DNA from: Kofleriaceae bacterium
GTDB lineage: Bacteria > Myxococcota_A > Polyangia > Haliangiales > Haliangiaceae
DNA length: 64,000 bases
Direction of reading: 5' to 3'
NCBI GenBank assembly: GCA_018057825.1
Contig: JAGPCY010000030.1
Location: 1 to 64,000, forward strand
The translations under genes and the position numbers were made by a program. A model generated the notes under the pieces. That model ran no database searches and was not told where the DNA came from. It saw only the letters and a program-made list of their open reading frames with translations. Shown piece by piece: positions 43,490 through 52,575 of the stretch (its first letter is position 1; every line of letters starts with the position of its first letter).

Positions 43490-43495
43490 ACCGTA
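43490..43495 (-). promoter_or_regulatory. TACGGT -10 box for a leaderless start at 43482 (-)
   Basis: TACGGT on the minus strand, 7-base spacer, ATG; no Shine-Dalgarno. Confidence 0.5.
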
Positions 43496-43549
43496 CCCAC
43501 GAAGCGAGTCCCTCGCCATAGCGAACCTGTCGGGTTCTAGAGCCGATCC

Positions 43550-43737
<188 letters not shown>

Positions 43738-43778
43738 AATCGCAGCATCTCGTCGCTGATGCTCGCGGCCGGCCGAGG

Positions 43779-44669
43779 TCAGTTCGCGCACAGCGCGCGC
43801 TGCTGCAGTCGCCAGCGCGGCGCGAAGCTGCTGTGGTTCTGGGCGTTGGTCAGCCAGCTCCTGCCACGGTAGTCGACCTCGTGGGCCGTGGCCCGGCCGG
43901 TGAGGATGGCGTAGGTGTCGTCGAGCACACCCCAGCCCGCCCCGATCATCGCCTGGCCCGGACACGCGCCGATGACCTGCTCATCCGCTCCCGCGACCAG
44001 CGCGGACTCGGTGGTGTGGACCTGATAGCCGGCTACGGCGCCGTCGGCGACGCACACCAGCCACCCGCGCAGCGCCCACGGCTGCGCGATGCGAAAGGGC
44101 TGCGCGTTCATCAACCAGGCGTGACCGTCCCACGACGGCGAGAAGTACGTGGCCTCGCCCGCGACCCACACGCCGGTGCTGTCGACGGTCGCGAACCCCG
44201 CGCCGGTGGCGACCTGGCCGGCCGGGCAGGCCAGCGCGAGCTGCTTGGTCGGGACGCTGTCGACGCTGGTGATGCCGGTGAGGACCTGGTAGCCCTTGGG
44301 CGCGGCGGCGCACACCGCGCGGGCTCGGAGCTGCCACGAGCCCACGCCCGCGAGGTTGCGCCCGTTCACGAGCCAGGTGCGGCCATCGAACGACGGCACC
44401 ATCGCGGTCGCGGTGCCCTCGAGGTAGGCCCCGGTGTCGTCGAGGGTCGCGAACCCGCCGCCCAGGATGACGGTACCCTTGGGGCAAGCGACCTGGACCT
44501 GCGCGTCGCGCGGTGTGGTCGTCGCCGTCGCAACGACGAGCTGGTAGCCCGCCAATTCGACCGTTTGGTCGCGGTCGTCCGGGTCGGGGGCGGGCTCGGC
44601 GCACGCGGCGGCGCCGAGGGATAGAGCGAGCGTGAGCACGGGCGTGACTCGTGAAGCGAGCTGGTTCAT
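43779..44669 (-). CDS. Lipoprotein with three tandem repeats of about 88 residues (296 aa)
   Basis: The ATG at 44669 follows AGGAGG. A lipoprotein signal ([15 protein letters not shown]) is followed by three copies of one module, each starting GYQ and containing ACPxG, GxGFAxxDxTG, a SFDGxxW-like turn, a W-x-LR strand and a closing Cys. The paired Cys of each module probably form a disulphide. I do not recognise the module. It is a surface protein of beta type, possibly a binding protein. It lies 82 bases downstream of the YceI gene. Confidence 0.8.
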   Translation of the reverse strand: MNQLASRVTPVLTLALSLGAAACAEPAPDPDDRDQTVELAGYQLVVATATTTPRDAQVQVACPKGTVILGGGFATLDDTGAYLEGTATAMVPSFDGRTWLVNGRNLAGVGSWQLRARAVCAAAPKGYQVLTGITSVDSVPTKQLALACPAGQVATGAGFATVDSTGVWVAGEATYFSPSWDGHAWLMNAQPFRIAQPWALRGWLVCVADGAVAGYQVHTTESALVAGADEQVIGACPGQAMIGAGWGVLDDTYAILTGRATAHEVDYRGRSWLTNAQNHSSFAPRWRLQQRALCAN

Positions 44670-44751
44670 TGCGTCCTCCTGTCGACGGGACGCACGCGAC
44701 GGCGGAGTTGCGCGGCGATCGCGCGCCCGTGTGACCGCGCGCACGCAGGGG

Positions 44752-45273
44752 CTACGCCGCCGGCCAGGGGACGCTGACGCGGAGCTTGAGCTCGGGGCGG
44801 ATCTTCAGCGTGCCGAGCATGGCCGAGTACGGCTTGATGCCGTAGTCGGGCTGGTGGAGCGCGAGCTCGGCGACCTGGCGCCCGTCGACGGCGCGAGTGG
44901 TGACGGTGAGCGGCCGGGTCTTGCCGTGGAGCGTCAGCTCGCCGGTGAGCACAAAGCCGGCGCCCGCCGCGGTCGCCCGCCCCGCGAAGCTGGCCTCCGG
45001 GAAGCGCCGGAGCTCGAGCACCTCCTCGGCCATCGTCTTCTCGATCTTCCGCTTGTCGCCGTCGGACAACGCGCCGCTCGGCCGACCGTCCTTGACCGCG
45101 TGGGCGACCCGCACGCTGTCGAGCTGAAACCGCGCCGCGATCGCCAGGTCGTCCCCGACCTCGATCGTGAAGCGCCCGACCGTCAGCTCGAGGTCGTGGG
45201 CGATCGCCGACAGCGCCCCGTCCTTGAAGGTGAACACCCGGCACTCGCCAGTCGCGGCGTCGAAGCGAACCAT
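44752..45273 (-). CDS. YceI-like domain protein (173 aa)
   Basis: The pattern of YceI proteins is visible: [61 protein letters not shown] and a final set of strands ending KLRVSVPW. YceI proteins bind long polyisoprenoid or amphiphilic lipids in a beta-barrel. No signal peptide is seen from ATG 45273, so this copy may be cytoplasmic; an upstream in-frame start does not add one. Array R5 lies upstream. Confidence 0.85.
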   Translation of the reverse strand: MVRFDAATGECRVFTFKDGALSAIAHDLELTVGRFTIEVGDDLAIAARFQLDSVRVAHAVKDGRPSGALSDGDKRKIEKTMAEEVLELRRFPEASFAGRATAAGAGFVLTGELTLHGKTRPLTVTTRAVDGRQVAELALHQPDYGIKPYSAMLGTLKIRPELKLRVSVPWPAA

Positions 45274-45352
45274 ACCGGCATCGTGGCGACCCACCGCCAC
45301 CCGCGCAACCCCCCCCGCGACCACCGGGCGCAGTCCCCCCGCGCCCCTCGCA

Positions 45353-45575
45353 CCGAGCCCGAACCCGAACCCGAACCCAAGTCCGAGTCCGAACCCGAAC
45401 CCGAACCCGAACCCGAACCCGAACCCGAGCCCGAACCCGAACCCGAACCCGACCCCGACCCTGAACCCGAACCCGAACCCGAGTCCGAGTCCGAGTCCGA
45501 GTCCGAGTCCGAGTCCGAGTCCGAGTCCAAGTCCGAACCCGAACCCGAGTCCGAGTCCGAACCCGAGTCCGAGTC
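45353..45575. repeat. Hexamer array R5, variant type (CCCGAA and TCCGAG, about 223 bp)
   Basis: The left part is (CCCGAA)n and the right part (TCCGAG)n, with a few mixed units; read on the minus strand these are TTCGGG and CTCGGA, i.e. the same YTCGGN family as the other arrays. It occupies the gap of about 500 bases between the YceI start and the stop of the AgmX/PglI-type gene, together with a 74-bp duplication. Confidence 0.9.
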
Positions 45576-45595
45576 AGCTACTCAAGACGCTCGAA

Positions 45596-45743
45596 CCGGC
45601 GCCCGCCACCTCAGGGCCGCTTGGTTCACGCCACGGGGTTCCGGAAACCCCTCCGCTCAAACGACCGCCCCGGCGCCCGCCACCTCAGGGCCGCTTGGTT
45701 CACGCCCCGGGGTTCCGGATACCCCTCCGCTCGAACCACCGCC
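45596..45743. repeat. Tandem duplication, two copies of a 74-bp unit
   Basis: Copy 1 spans 45596-45669 and copy 2 spans 45670-45743, with about five differences. Each contains GGGGTTCCGG followed by a near-complementary ACCCC (small hairpin). It lies directly next to array R5 and 30 bases from the stop of the AgmX/PglI-type gene. The remaining bases of this gap show nothing else. Confidence 0.85.
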
Positions 45744-45772
45744 CTCGCGCCCCACGCACCGGGTGCAGAGAT

Positions 45773-47209
45773 CTACTCAGGCACGAGCTGCAGCGAGATC
45801 TCGAACGAGGCGTCGGTCGGCTCGCCGTCGGAGTCCTTGGGGATGTCGAACCGCCAGTTGCCCATCTGACCCTCGATGCACGAGTCGAGGCTGTCAGCGA
45901 AGCCCGAGGCCTTGCCGCTGACGGTGCGGCCGCTCTCGTTGACCGTGAACGACAGCTTGACCTTGCCCTTGGCGGTCGGGTCGCTCTTCAAGAGCTCCTT
46001 GTGGCAGCGCTTGAGGCCGCTCATGTACGCGTTCAGGATCTTGCGCAGGACCGCGTCGAGGGTCAGCGTCGAGTCGTCGAAGGTCTTCTTGTCGGTCGCG
46101 GTGATGCGGCCGGTCGGGACCTTCTCGCCGGTCTTGCCGTCGGGGCCGGTGGCGCTGACCGGGCCCCCCGGGCCGGTGACGCCGGGGCCGGTGCCGGTGC
46201 CGACGCGCGGGTCGCCGTTGCCGCGGGTGCCGCGGCCGCTGGTGCCCCCGCCGACCGCGGTGGTGGCGCCGCTCTTGGCGACCTCGGTGAGCTGGTTGCC
46301 GAGATCGCTGCCGGCCTTGCGGCTCTCCATCGCGCCCGACAGGCCGCTGCCCGACTCGTCGTCGGCGAACAGCGCGTCGGCGTACTTGGCCGACTGCTCC
46401 TGCAGCGCGACCGCGTCGCCCGCGGCCCGTCCGCCGCCGTCGGCGGGCTTGCTGTCGCCACCACCGGCCGGCTTCTTGTCGGGGGTCGACGGCTTCTTGT
46501 CGGGCTTCTCGGCGGTCTTGTCGTCCTCGGGCTTGCCGGCCTCCTCGCCCTTGTCGGGCTGGGCGACCTCGATCTTCGGCGTCTCCTCGAAGTTCACCGA
46601 CATCGTGTCCTCGCCGAAGGTCTGCTCGGCGGCCTGGGCCGCGAAGCCACCATCACCGGCGGGATCCCACTGCAGCGCGGCCAGCATCAACCCGAAGTGC
46701 ACGGCGATCGACGCCGCCACGGTGATCGCCAGGCGCGGCTCGATCCGATCGGCCAGGGTGCCGCGCACCGAGTGCGGCAGGAGCGGCCGCGGCTGGAGCG
46801 GCGGCTCGGTCACGAACTGGAACAAGAGCGTCAGATCGCCGACCGAGATCTTGCCGCGGGCGTGCTCCGACAGCGGCAGCTCGAAGTGATCGCCGACCCG
46901 GCGCGCGCCGGCGCCGCGGGCGGCGTCGAGGGTCTGGACCTTGTCGCCGTCCGACAGCCGGCCGTCCATCTGGCCGGTGAACACCAGCGTGTAGTTGCCC
47001 TCGTGGCTCTTGAACAGGGTCCACTCGCGCGGCAGGCCTTCGAGGGGGATCGAGAACGTGTTCTTGCCCGACTGGCCGATCGAGACGTCGGCGTGGCCGC
47101 GGATCAGGCGCTCCTCGACGATCTTGCCGCCGAGCAAGACGCCGATGCGGAGGATGCGGTGGCGCGGTCCAGCGGCGCCGGCGGGCGGGGGCTTGCGTGC
47201 GGTTGCCAT
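45773..47209 (-). CDS. GltG/PglI-like protein: FHA-like N-terminus, membrane helix, AgmX/PglI (TonB-like) C-terminal domain (478 aa)
   Basis: Residues of about 18-135 have an FHA-like strand pattern ([28 protein letters not shown]). A single membrane helix ([20 protein letters not shown]) lies near 160. A Lys/Pro/Glu-rich and then Gly-rich spacer of about 180 residues follows, as in TonB proteins that span the periplasm. The last 100 residues are the AgmX/PglI C-terminal domain ([36 protein letters not shown]). The same architecture is described for gliding protein GltG/PglI of Myxococcus. It is the last gene of the operon; the ATG overlaps the preceding stop. Confidence 0.85.
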   Translation of the reverse strand: MATARKPPPAGAAGPRHRILRIGVLLGGKIVEERLIRGHADVSIGQSGKNTFSIPLEGLPREWTLFKSHEGNYTLVFTGQMDGRLSDGDKVQTLDAARGAGARRVGDHFELPLSEHARGKISVGDLTLLFQFVTEPPLQPRPLLPHSVRGTLADRIEPRLAITVAASIAVHFGLMLAALQWDPAGDGGFAAQAAEQTFGEDTMSVNFEETPKIEVAQPDKGEEAGKPEDDKTAEKPDKKPSTPDKKPAGGGDSKPADGGGRAAGDAVALQEQSAKYADALFADDESGSGLSGAMESRKAGSDLGNQLTEVAKSGATTAVGGGTSGRGTRGNGDPRVGTGTGPGVTGPGGPVSATGPDGKTGEKVPTGRITATDKKTFDDSTLTLDAVLRKILNAYMSGLKRCHKELLKSDPTAKGKVKLSFTVNESGRTVSGKASGFADSLDSCIEGQMGNWRFDIPKDSDGEPTDASFEISLQLVPE

Positions 47210-47523
47210 CAGAAGGGCGCCTTGCTCACGGACGCGAGGATGAGCGGCAGGAAGTCCTGCTTGAGCGTCTCCCACGCGTAGTTGATGTTCTTGGCTTGGA
47301 GCACGTAGACCACGCTCGGCCGCGGGACCTTGCCGCACACCGCGATCACGGTGTCGATGACGTGGACCTTCTGGCCGTTGCGGTACTCGATGTGGAAGTT
47401 CTTGCCGTCGCTCTTCTTCTCGCCGCCCTCCTCGTCGCAGCCCTCGGCCCGGGCCGCGCCCGCGCCCGCCGTCAGGGCCAGGGCCGCCACCGCGAGCGCC
47501 GCCGCCTTCGCCGGGCCCTTCAC
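47209..47523 (-). CDS. Small exported protein, paralogue of its upstream neighbour (104 aa)
   Basis: A signal peptide (AAALAVAALALTAGAGAARA) precedes a mature domain of about 78 residues. The stretch VHVIDTVIAVCGKVPRPSVV and the end FLPLILASVSKAPF align with the neighbouring 101-aa protein (IVIDTPVEVTGRPPAPSVA and FIPHIVASVAARVF). It is probably periplasmic. It resembles in size and position the small proteins of the Myxococcus glt cluster (GltF type), but similarity cannot be checked here. Start and stop overlap both neighbours. Confidence 0.75.
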   Translation of the reverse strand: MKGPAKAAALAVAALALTAGAGAARAEGCDEEGGEKKSDGKNFHIEYRNGQKVHVIDTVIAVCGKVPRPSVVYVLQAKNINYAWETLKQDFLPLILASVSKAPF

Positions 47524-47825
47524 TGGGCCCCCTGGCGCGCCGGCCGGTCGAAGACCCGAGCCGCGACGCTGGCGACGATGTGCGGGATGAACGAGTCGAC
47601 GTCGGTCGGCCAGTGGTAGTCGATGGTGAGCGGCGGGTGGAGGATCGCCACCGACGGCGCCGGCGGACGGCCGGTGACCTCGACCGGCGTGTCGATCACG
47701 ATCCGGCGCTGGCCGTCCTTGACGACGACGTGGAACGCGACCGGGTCGGCGGCGGCGAGCGGCGCGACCGCGGCGACCGCCAGCGCACAGAGGAGACCGA
47801 TGGTGAGGTGACGGGCGGCTCGCAT
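47520..47825 (-). CDS. Small exported protein, paralogue of its downstream neighbour (101 aa)
   Basis: The signal peptide (LLCALAVAAVAPLAAA) precedes a mature part of about 77 residues of the same fold as the next protein, lacking its Cys residues. The conserved core is IDTPVEVTGRPPAPSVA plus FIPHIVASVA. It overlaps the next gene by 4 bases and the previous one by 1, so the pair is made in step with the TPR lipoprotein. The function is unknown. Confidence 0.75.
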   Translation of the reverse strand: MRAARHLTIGLLCALAVAAVAPLAAADPVAFHVVVKDGQRRIVIDTPVEVTGRPPAPSVAILHPPLTIDYHWPTDVDSFIPHIVASVAARVFDRPARQGAQ

Positions 47826-49084
47826 CAGGACCCTCCAGAGCGCTTGCGGCGCTTCTCTTCGCGCTTGATCAGCTTGGTGACGTCCTTCATCCGCTCGTCG
47901 TAGAGCGCCAGGTCGACCCCCGGCATGTTCTTGTACTCGTCGAAGTAGGTCTTGGCCCGGTTGAGGCGGACCAGCGCGTCAAGCGCGCCGCCGCCGTCGG
48001 GGAACGGGTCGGCGTCGAGGTAGAGGAGGCCGAGGTTGTAGTAGGCCGGGCCGTAGCTGCGGTTGGCGGCCAGGGCCCGCTTGTACGCGGTCTCGGCCTG
48101 CTGCAGGAGCGCGTTGCGGTTCGGGCTGCCCGGATCGTAGTCGGCGGCCTGGCCGCGGTAGGCCGAGCCCAGCGACGACCAGGTCGCGGCGTCGGCCCGC
48201 CCCAGGGACGAGGTCAGGCGCTCGAAGGTCGAGACCGCCGCCGCGTACTGCTTGTTGCGGAGCTGGTGGACGCCGTGGTTGGTCAGCGCGCTCGCGAAGT
48301 TGCCGTCGAGCTCGACCGCCTTGGCGTAGGCCGCCGCGGCCCGGACCAGATCGTTATTGCGGTCGTAGACCAGGCCGTAGACGTAGAACAAGTAGGCGTT
48401 GCGCTCGACCGCCGACCGCCGCTTGGTGAACAGCGTGTCGAGGATGACCTCGGCGGTGTCGTTCAGGCGCTTCAGGTAGTAGCCGTGGGCGATCACGATC
48501 TGGGCGTCGACGCTGGTGCCGTCGATCGCCAGGACCGCCTTGGCCTCGAGGATCGCGCCGTCGGGGTCGGGCTTGGCCAGCATGGCCTTGGCCGCGCTCA
48601 GGTGGCGCTCGATCTCGGACCGGGCCTGCTCGGGGCTGATGTCCAGGTTGGGCGGGACGATCGGCGGAGGCGCCGGCTCGGCGCCGCTGCCACCCGCACC
48701 GCCGCCATCGCCGCTGCCGGACCCACCGCCGGCCAGGCCGCCGCCATCGCCACTGCCACTGCCACTGCCACTGCCGCCCGCACCGCCGCCATCGCCGCTG
48801 CCGGAGCCGCCGCCGGTCGGCACGCCGTCGCCGGTCGGGTCGCCGGTGTCGTTCATGCCCTGGGCGTCGGAGCCCGCGCCCGAGCCGGCGCCGGGCGTCG
48901 GGGTGGTCTTCTTCTTGCTGCCGCCACCACACGCGGCCAGGGCCACCGCGACCGCCAGGGCGATCGCGCCGAGCCGGCCGAAGCGCGAGCGCGGACGCAC
49001 GACGCTATCCACGCGCGACGAGGCCGGAGGATCTACGAGCGCGCCGACCGGACAAAATACGCGTCGCTGGGCTGAGGAGTTCAT
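47825..49084 (-). CDS. GltE/AglT-like TPR lipoprotein (419 aa)
   Basis: The signal (LGAIALAVAVALAACGGGS) is a lipoprotein type, preceded by an unusually long N-terminal stretch; an internal GTG near 49010 could be the real start. Residues of about 65-140 are a Gly/Ser/Asp linker with GSGSGDGGG repeats. The rest is TPR-like (SVDAQIVIAHGYYLKRLNDTAEVILD, LFYVYGLVYDRNNDLVRAAAAYAKAVEL, ALTNHGVHQLRNKQYAAAVSTFERL, YKRALAANRSYGPAYYNLGLLYL). The combination matches the gliding-motility TPR lipoprotein AglT/GltE in kind and position. Confidence 0.8.
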   Translation of the reverse strand: MNSSAQRRVFCPVGALVDPPASSRVDSVVRPRSRFGRLGAIALAVAVALAACGGGSKKKTTPTPGAGSGAGSDAQGMNDTGDPTGDGVPTGGGSGSGDGGGAGGSGSGSGSGDGGGLAGGGSGSGDGGGAGGSGAEPAPPPIVPPNLDISPEQARSEIERHLSAAKAMLAKPDPDGAILEAKAVLAIDGTSVDAQIVIAHGYYLKRLNDTAEVILDTLFTKRRSAVERNAYLFYVYGLVYDRNNDLVRAAAAYAKAVELDGNFASALTNHGVHQLRNKQYAAAVSTFERLTSSLGRADAATWSSLGSAYRGQAADYDPGSPNRNALLQQAETAYKRALAANRSYGPAYYNLGLLYLDADPFPDGGGALDALVRLNRAKTYFDEYKNMPGVDLALYDERMKDVTKLIKREEKRRKRSGGS

Positions 49085-52000
49085 GGCGCCTCCGTGCCGG
49101 TGAACAGCTCCTGGTGAAGCACCGGGAACTCATCGGGGAACTCGCGGTTCAGGTTCTCCAGCGCGAGCTGGGTCCACTTGTTGGACACCCGGGCCGCCTT
49201 GGCCTTGGTCACCACCTCGACCCAGTGGCTCTTGGCCTGCTCGATGTACTTGGCCAGGTTCTTGGCCAGGCCCTCCTCGTAGGACGCCACCGCCCCGGCG
49301 TCGGGGTTCTGGCGGTCGAGGTCGATGATGTACTTCGGGGTCGGCGACTGGGCGAGCTTCTCGGCGAACTGGGCCAGGGTCTCGCCGATGCGGACCTCCT
49401 TGGCCATCGTGTACTCGGCCACCGCGTAGGGCCTGAGCAGCTCGTACTTGTCCTGGGCCTCGAGGGTGACCTTCTCGAGCGCCGCCTTGATCGCCTTGGA
49501 CCGCTCGACGGTCTTGGCGACCTCGGTGATCTTGTAGGGCTGGAACACCGTCGTCAGGTGCTTCTCGGCGAAGTAGAGCTGCCACTCGCCGGCCAGGGTC
49601 GCGCCCTTGCCCGACGGGATGCTGCCGCGCAGCTTCCAGGCGTCGATCGCCTGCTTGCCGGCGGCCTCGGCGTCCTTGGTCTTGCCCTTGCGCCGCCACA
49701 GCGCGGCGGTGTCGTAGTACGACTGGACGAACTTGTCCTCGTTGCCGGGGTCGGCGCCGAAGCCCTGGCGCCAGCGATTGGCGGCGGCGATCAGGTTCTG
49801 GATGTCGCCCGACGACTTGTAGATCATCACGACCTCCCACGCCGCGTCGCCGCGCTTGGACCGGTCGGGCTCCTCGCGGTCGTACTTGCCGAACAGGTCG
49901 ACCGCGCGCTTGAAGTCGCGGTTCAACTGCGCCAGGAAGGCGGCGTTGTACAGGGCCTCGAGGGCGATCTGATCGGTCGTGCGGGCCGGCTCGCCGGGCA
50001 ACGGCGGCGGCGGCTTGATGCCGCGCTTCTTGGCGTCCTTGGCCAGGGCGTACAGCTCGAGGTTGGTCGCGATCGCGTTGTCGTAGTCGAGCACGCTCTG
50101 GTGGCTGGCCGCGGTCAGGCGCATGGCCTCGAGGTAGAACGGGCTCTCGCGGAAGGCCTTGTCCTTGCTGGCGGTGAACTCCTTGAACAGCGCGATCGCG
50201 GTCTTGGGGCGGTTGGCCTGGAGGTAGGCCGCGGCCGAGTTGTAGAGCGCGGTCGGGCCGTCGCCGTCGCCGGCCGGGGCGATCTTGTAGAACCGGTAGA
50301 ACGACTCGGCGGCCTCGAGGAACCGGCCCTCGCCGTAGAGCTGGCCGGCCTTCATGAACTCGACCGAGCGGTTCTGGCTCTGGGCCGCGGCGATGGCCTT
50401 GGCGTCGCCGCACTTCTGGTTGATGAAGCGCTCGTTGACCTCGGTGAACTTGTCGAGCTTGCCGGTGGCCTCGTAGAGGGCCAGGAGGCCGTCCTTGGCG
50501 GCGATCGCCTCGGGCACGCCGCAGAACTTGGTCATGACCTTGTCCATGCGGGTGATGGCGTCGTCGATGTGGAGGTAGGCCAGGCTGACCAGGGCGGCGT
50601 TGATGCCCTGCTGCGGCGCGGTCTGCGGATCGTTGACCACGTTCTGGTAGTCGTCCCACTGCGCCTGCATCTGCAGGTACAGGTCGGGGATCGGCATCGG
50701 CGTCAGCGGCTGCGGCATCGACTTCAGCTCGTCGGCGGTCGGCACCCGCAGGGCCGGGAGCTGGCCGGCCGCGACCTGCTTGGCGACCTCGGCCTCGTAG
50801 CTGGCGAGGATGCTCTTGGCGGCGTCGAGGAAGTAGGCCTCCGACAGGTCGCGGTGATCGCGGACCCACTTGTACTGCTCGACCGCCTCCATGTAGCGCT
50901 CGCTGAAGAACAGCGCCTCGCCCTGGTAGTACGTGAACTCGTAGGCGTAATCGCTCTCGGGGTACTGCTTGACGAAGGTCTGGTAGAGCTTCACCGCCGA
51001 GGCGTAGAGCGCGAGGTACTCCTCCTTGAGCGCCGGCTCGGTCTTGCCGCCGGCCTCGTACTCCTTGCGCAGGTTGGTCGCCGCCAGGTGGGTGTTGCGA
51101 GCCGAGGCGTAGAGCGCGCGCTCCGCGATCCGGCGCTGGTTCTCCATCGCCTCGCGGTCTTTTTCGTTGGCCTGGTACCACGGCGTGCCGGGGGCGTAGC
51201 GGATCGCGAGCTGGGCGGCGGCCTCGTCGGCCGCCAGCTTGTCGCCCTTGGCCTCGAAGGCGTCGACGATCTGCTGGTGGACCACCGGGTTGCGCGGGTT
51301 CAGCTCCCACGGCGGGCCCAAGGCGATGCGGAAGCTGTCGACCGCCTGGTCGTAGGCCTGGAGCTCCATGAAGGCCGCGCCCATGGCCTCCCACACGTCG
51401 CGGACGTGGGGCTCGTTCTCGCGGCCCTTGTAGAACTCGCGCGCCCGATCGAAGGCCTTGACCGGATCGGGATCGGTCTCGCCCTCCCACGGATCGGTGA
51501 AGCCGATCGCGATGTACTGCAGCGACTCCTCGCGCAGCTCGAGGCTGGGCAGGACGCCCTTGGCGACGCTGTCGTCGTAGAGCTTGACCGACTCGTCGAA
51601 CCGCTTGATCGACTCGATCAGGAAGTCGCGCTTGTAGTACGACCACGCCAGCTTGTAGAGGGCCTCGGCGTAGAGCGGCGAGTCCTTGCCGCCGACGACG
51701 ACCTTGTTGTACGAGCCGATGGCCTCGTCGAGCTCGCCGGGGACGGTGAAGTGGTAGTCGGCCAGGCCGCGGACCCAGGCGTGGCGGACCAGCTCGACGT
51801 CGGCGCCCTGCCACGGCTGGCAGTCGGCGTAGGGATCGATCTGCTCCTTGCGATCGATCCGGGCCAGCGCCTCCTCCTTGGTCGGCACCGCCGACGGGAC
51901 GTCGTCCCACTTGAAGCGGTTGGCGCAGGTCAGGGCCAAGAACAGCACCATCGACCGGCGCTCGTCCTTGGTCTTGCCGTAGTAGGCCAGGAGGTAGAGC

Positions 52001-52575
52001 ACCGAAGGCATCTGCCGGTAGGCCGGGAACCGCTGGACGATCTGCTCCCACAGCGCCAGCGACTTGCTGTAGTCGGCGATCGGCTCGGCCGACGGGTCGG
52101 CCAGGTCGAGGGCCTCATCGGCGACGTCGAGGTACAGATCGGCCAGCCGGAACATCGCGTCCGGCGTGAACTGCGGATGGTCGGGGTGCTCGGCGATGAA
52201 CTTCTCGAGCTGCTCGATGATCGAGCGGTGCCGCTCGGCCTTGGTCGCGGTGGCGTCGGCGATCGCGGCCGCGAACTTGGCCTCGAGATCGTCGGTCTTG
52301 TCCTTGAAGGACCTGAGGAGCTGATCGCGCAGGCGGCGGTGATGCTCGCCGGCGGCGCCGGTGTAGCGCTGCCACTCGGCCTCGACCTCCTTGAGCATCG
52401 CCAGCTCGACGTCGGTCAGCGGGGTCGCGACGCCGCCCGACGGCAGGCCCAGGCCCGGCCCCGACGGCGGCTGGTTGAACGGCGGCTGCGCGCCAGGCTG
52501 GGCGGCCAGCGGCGCGGCGGCGACGGCCACGCCGGCGAGGACCGCGGCCAGGCGCAGGGTGAGGGTCGAGGTCAC
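49081..52575 (-). CDS. Large exported TPR protein, GltD/AgmU-like by size and position (1164 aa)
   Basis: The GTG start gives a signal peptide (AAVLAGVAVAAAPLAAQ). The mature protein is helical throughout, with many TPR units (FTPDAMFRLADLYLDVADEAL, SPLYAEALYKLAWSYYKRDFLIESIKRFDES, SDYAYEFTYYQGEALFFSERYMEAVEQYKWV, PTALYNSAAAYLQANRPKTAIALFKEF). It is a periplasmic scaffold of the size of AgmU/GltD of Myxococcus (about 1200 aa). It overlaps the next gene by 4 bases and the previous by 4. Confidence 0.8.
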   Translation of the reverse strand: MTSTLTLRLAAVLAGVAVAAAPLAAQPGAQPPFNQPPSGPGLGLPSGGVATPLTDVELAMLKEVEAEWQRYTGAAGEHHRRLRDQLLRSFKDKTDDLEAKFAAAIADATATKAERHRSIIEQLEKFIAEHPDHPQFTPDAMFRLADLYLDVADEALDLADPSAEPIADYSKSLALWEQIVQRFPAYRQMPSVLYLLAYYGKTKDERRSMVLFLALTCANRFKWDDVPSAVPTKEEALARIDRKEQIDPYADCQPWQGADVELVRHAWVRGLADYHFTVPGELDEAIGSYNKVVVGGKDSPLYAEALYKLAWSYYKRDFLIESIKRFDESVKLYDDSVAKGVLPSLELREESLQYIAIGFTDPWEGETDPDPVKAFDRAREFYKGRENEPHVRDVWEAMGAAFMELQAYDQAVDSFRIALGPPWELNPRNPVVHQQIVDAFEAKGDKLAADEAAAQLAIRYAPGTPWYQANEKDREAMENQRRIAERALYASARNTHLAATNLRKEYEAGGKTEPALKEEYLALYASAVKLYQTFVKQYPESDYAYEFTYYQGEALFFSERYMEAVEQYKWVRDHRDLSEAYFLDAAKSILASYEAEVAKQVAAGQLPALRVPTADELKSMPQPLTPMPIPDLYLQMQAQWDDYQNVVNDPQTAPQQGINAALVSLAYLHIDDAITRMDKVMTKFCGVPEAIAAKDGLLALYEATGKLDKFTEVNERFINQKCGDAKAIAAAQSQNRSVEFMKAGQLYGEGRFLEAAESFYRFYKIAPAGDGDGPTALYNSAAAYLQANRPKTAIALFKEFTASKDKAFRESPFYLEAMRLTAASHQSVLDYDNAIATNLELYALAKDAKKRGIKPPPPLPGEPARTTDQIALEALYNAAFLAQLNRDFKRAVDLFGKYDREEPDRSKRGDAAWEVVMIYKSSGDIQNLIAAANRWRQGFGADPGNEDKFVQSYYDTAALWRRKGKTKDAEAAGKQAIDAWKLRGSIPSGKGATLAGEWQLYFAEKHLTTVFQPYKITEVAKTVERSKAIKAALEKVTLEAQDKYELLRPYAVAEYTMAKEVRIGETLAQFAEKLAQSPTPKYIIDLDRQNPDAGAVASYEEGLAKNLAKYIEQAKSHWVEVVTKAKAARVSNKWTQLALENLNREFPDEFPVLHQELFTGTEAP

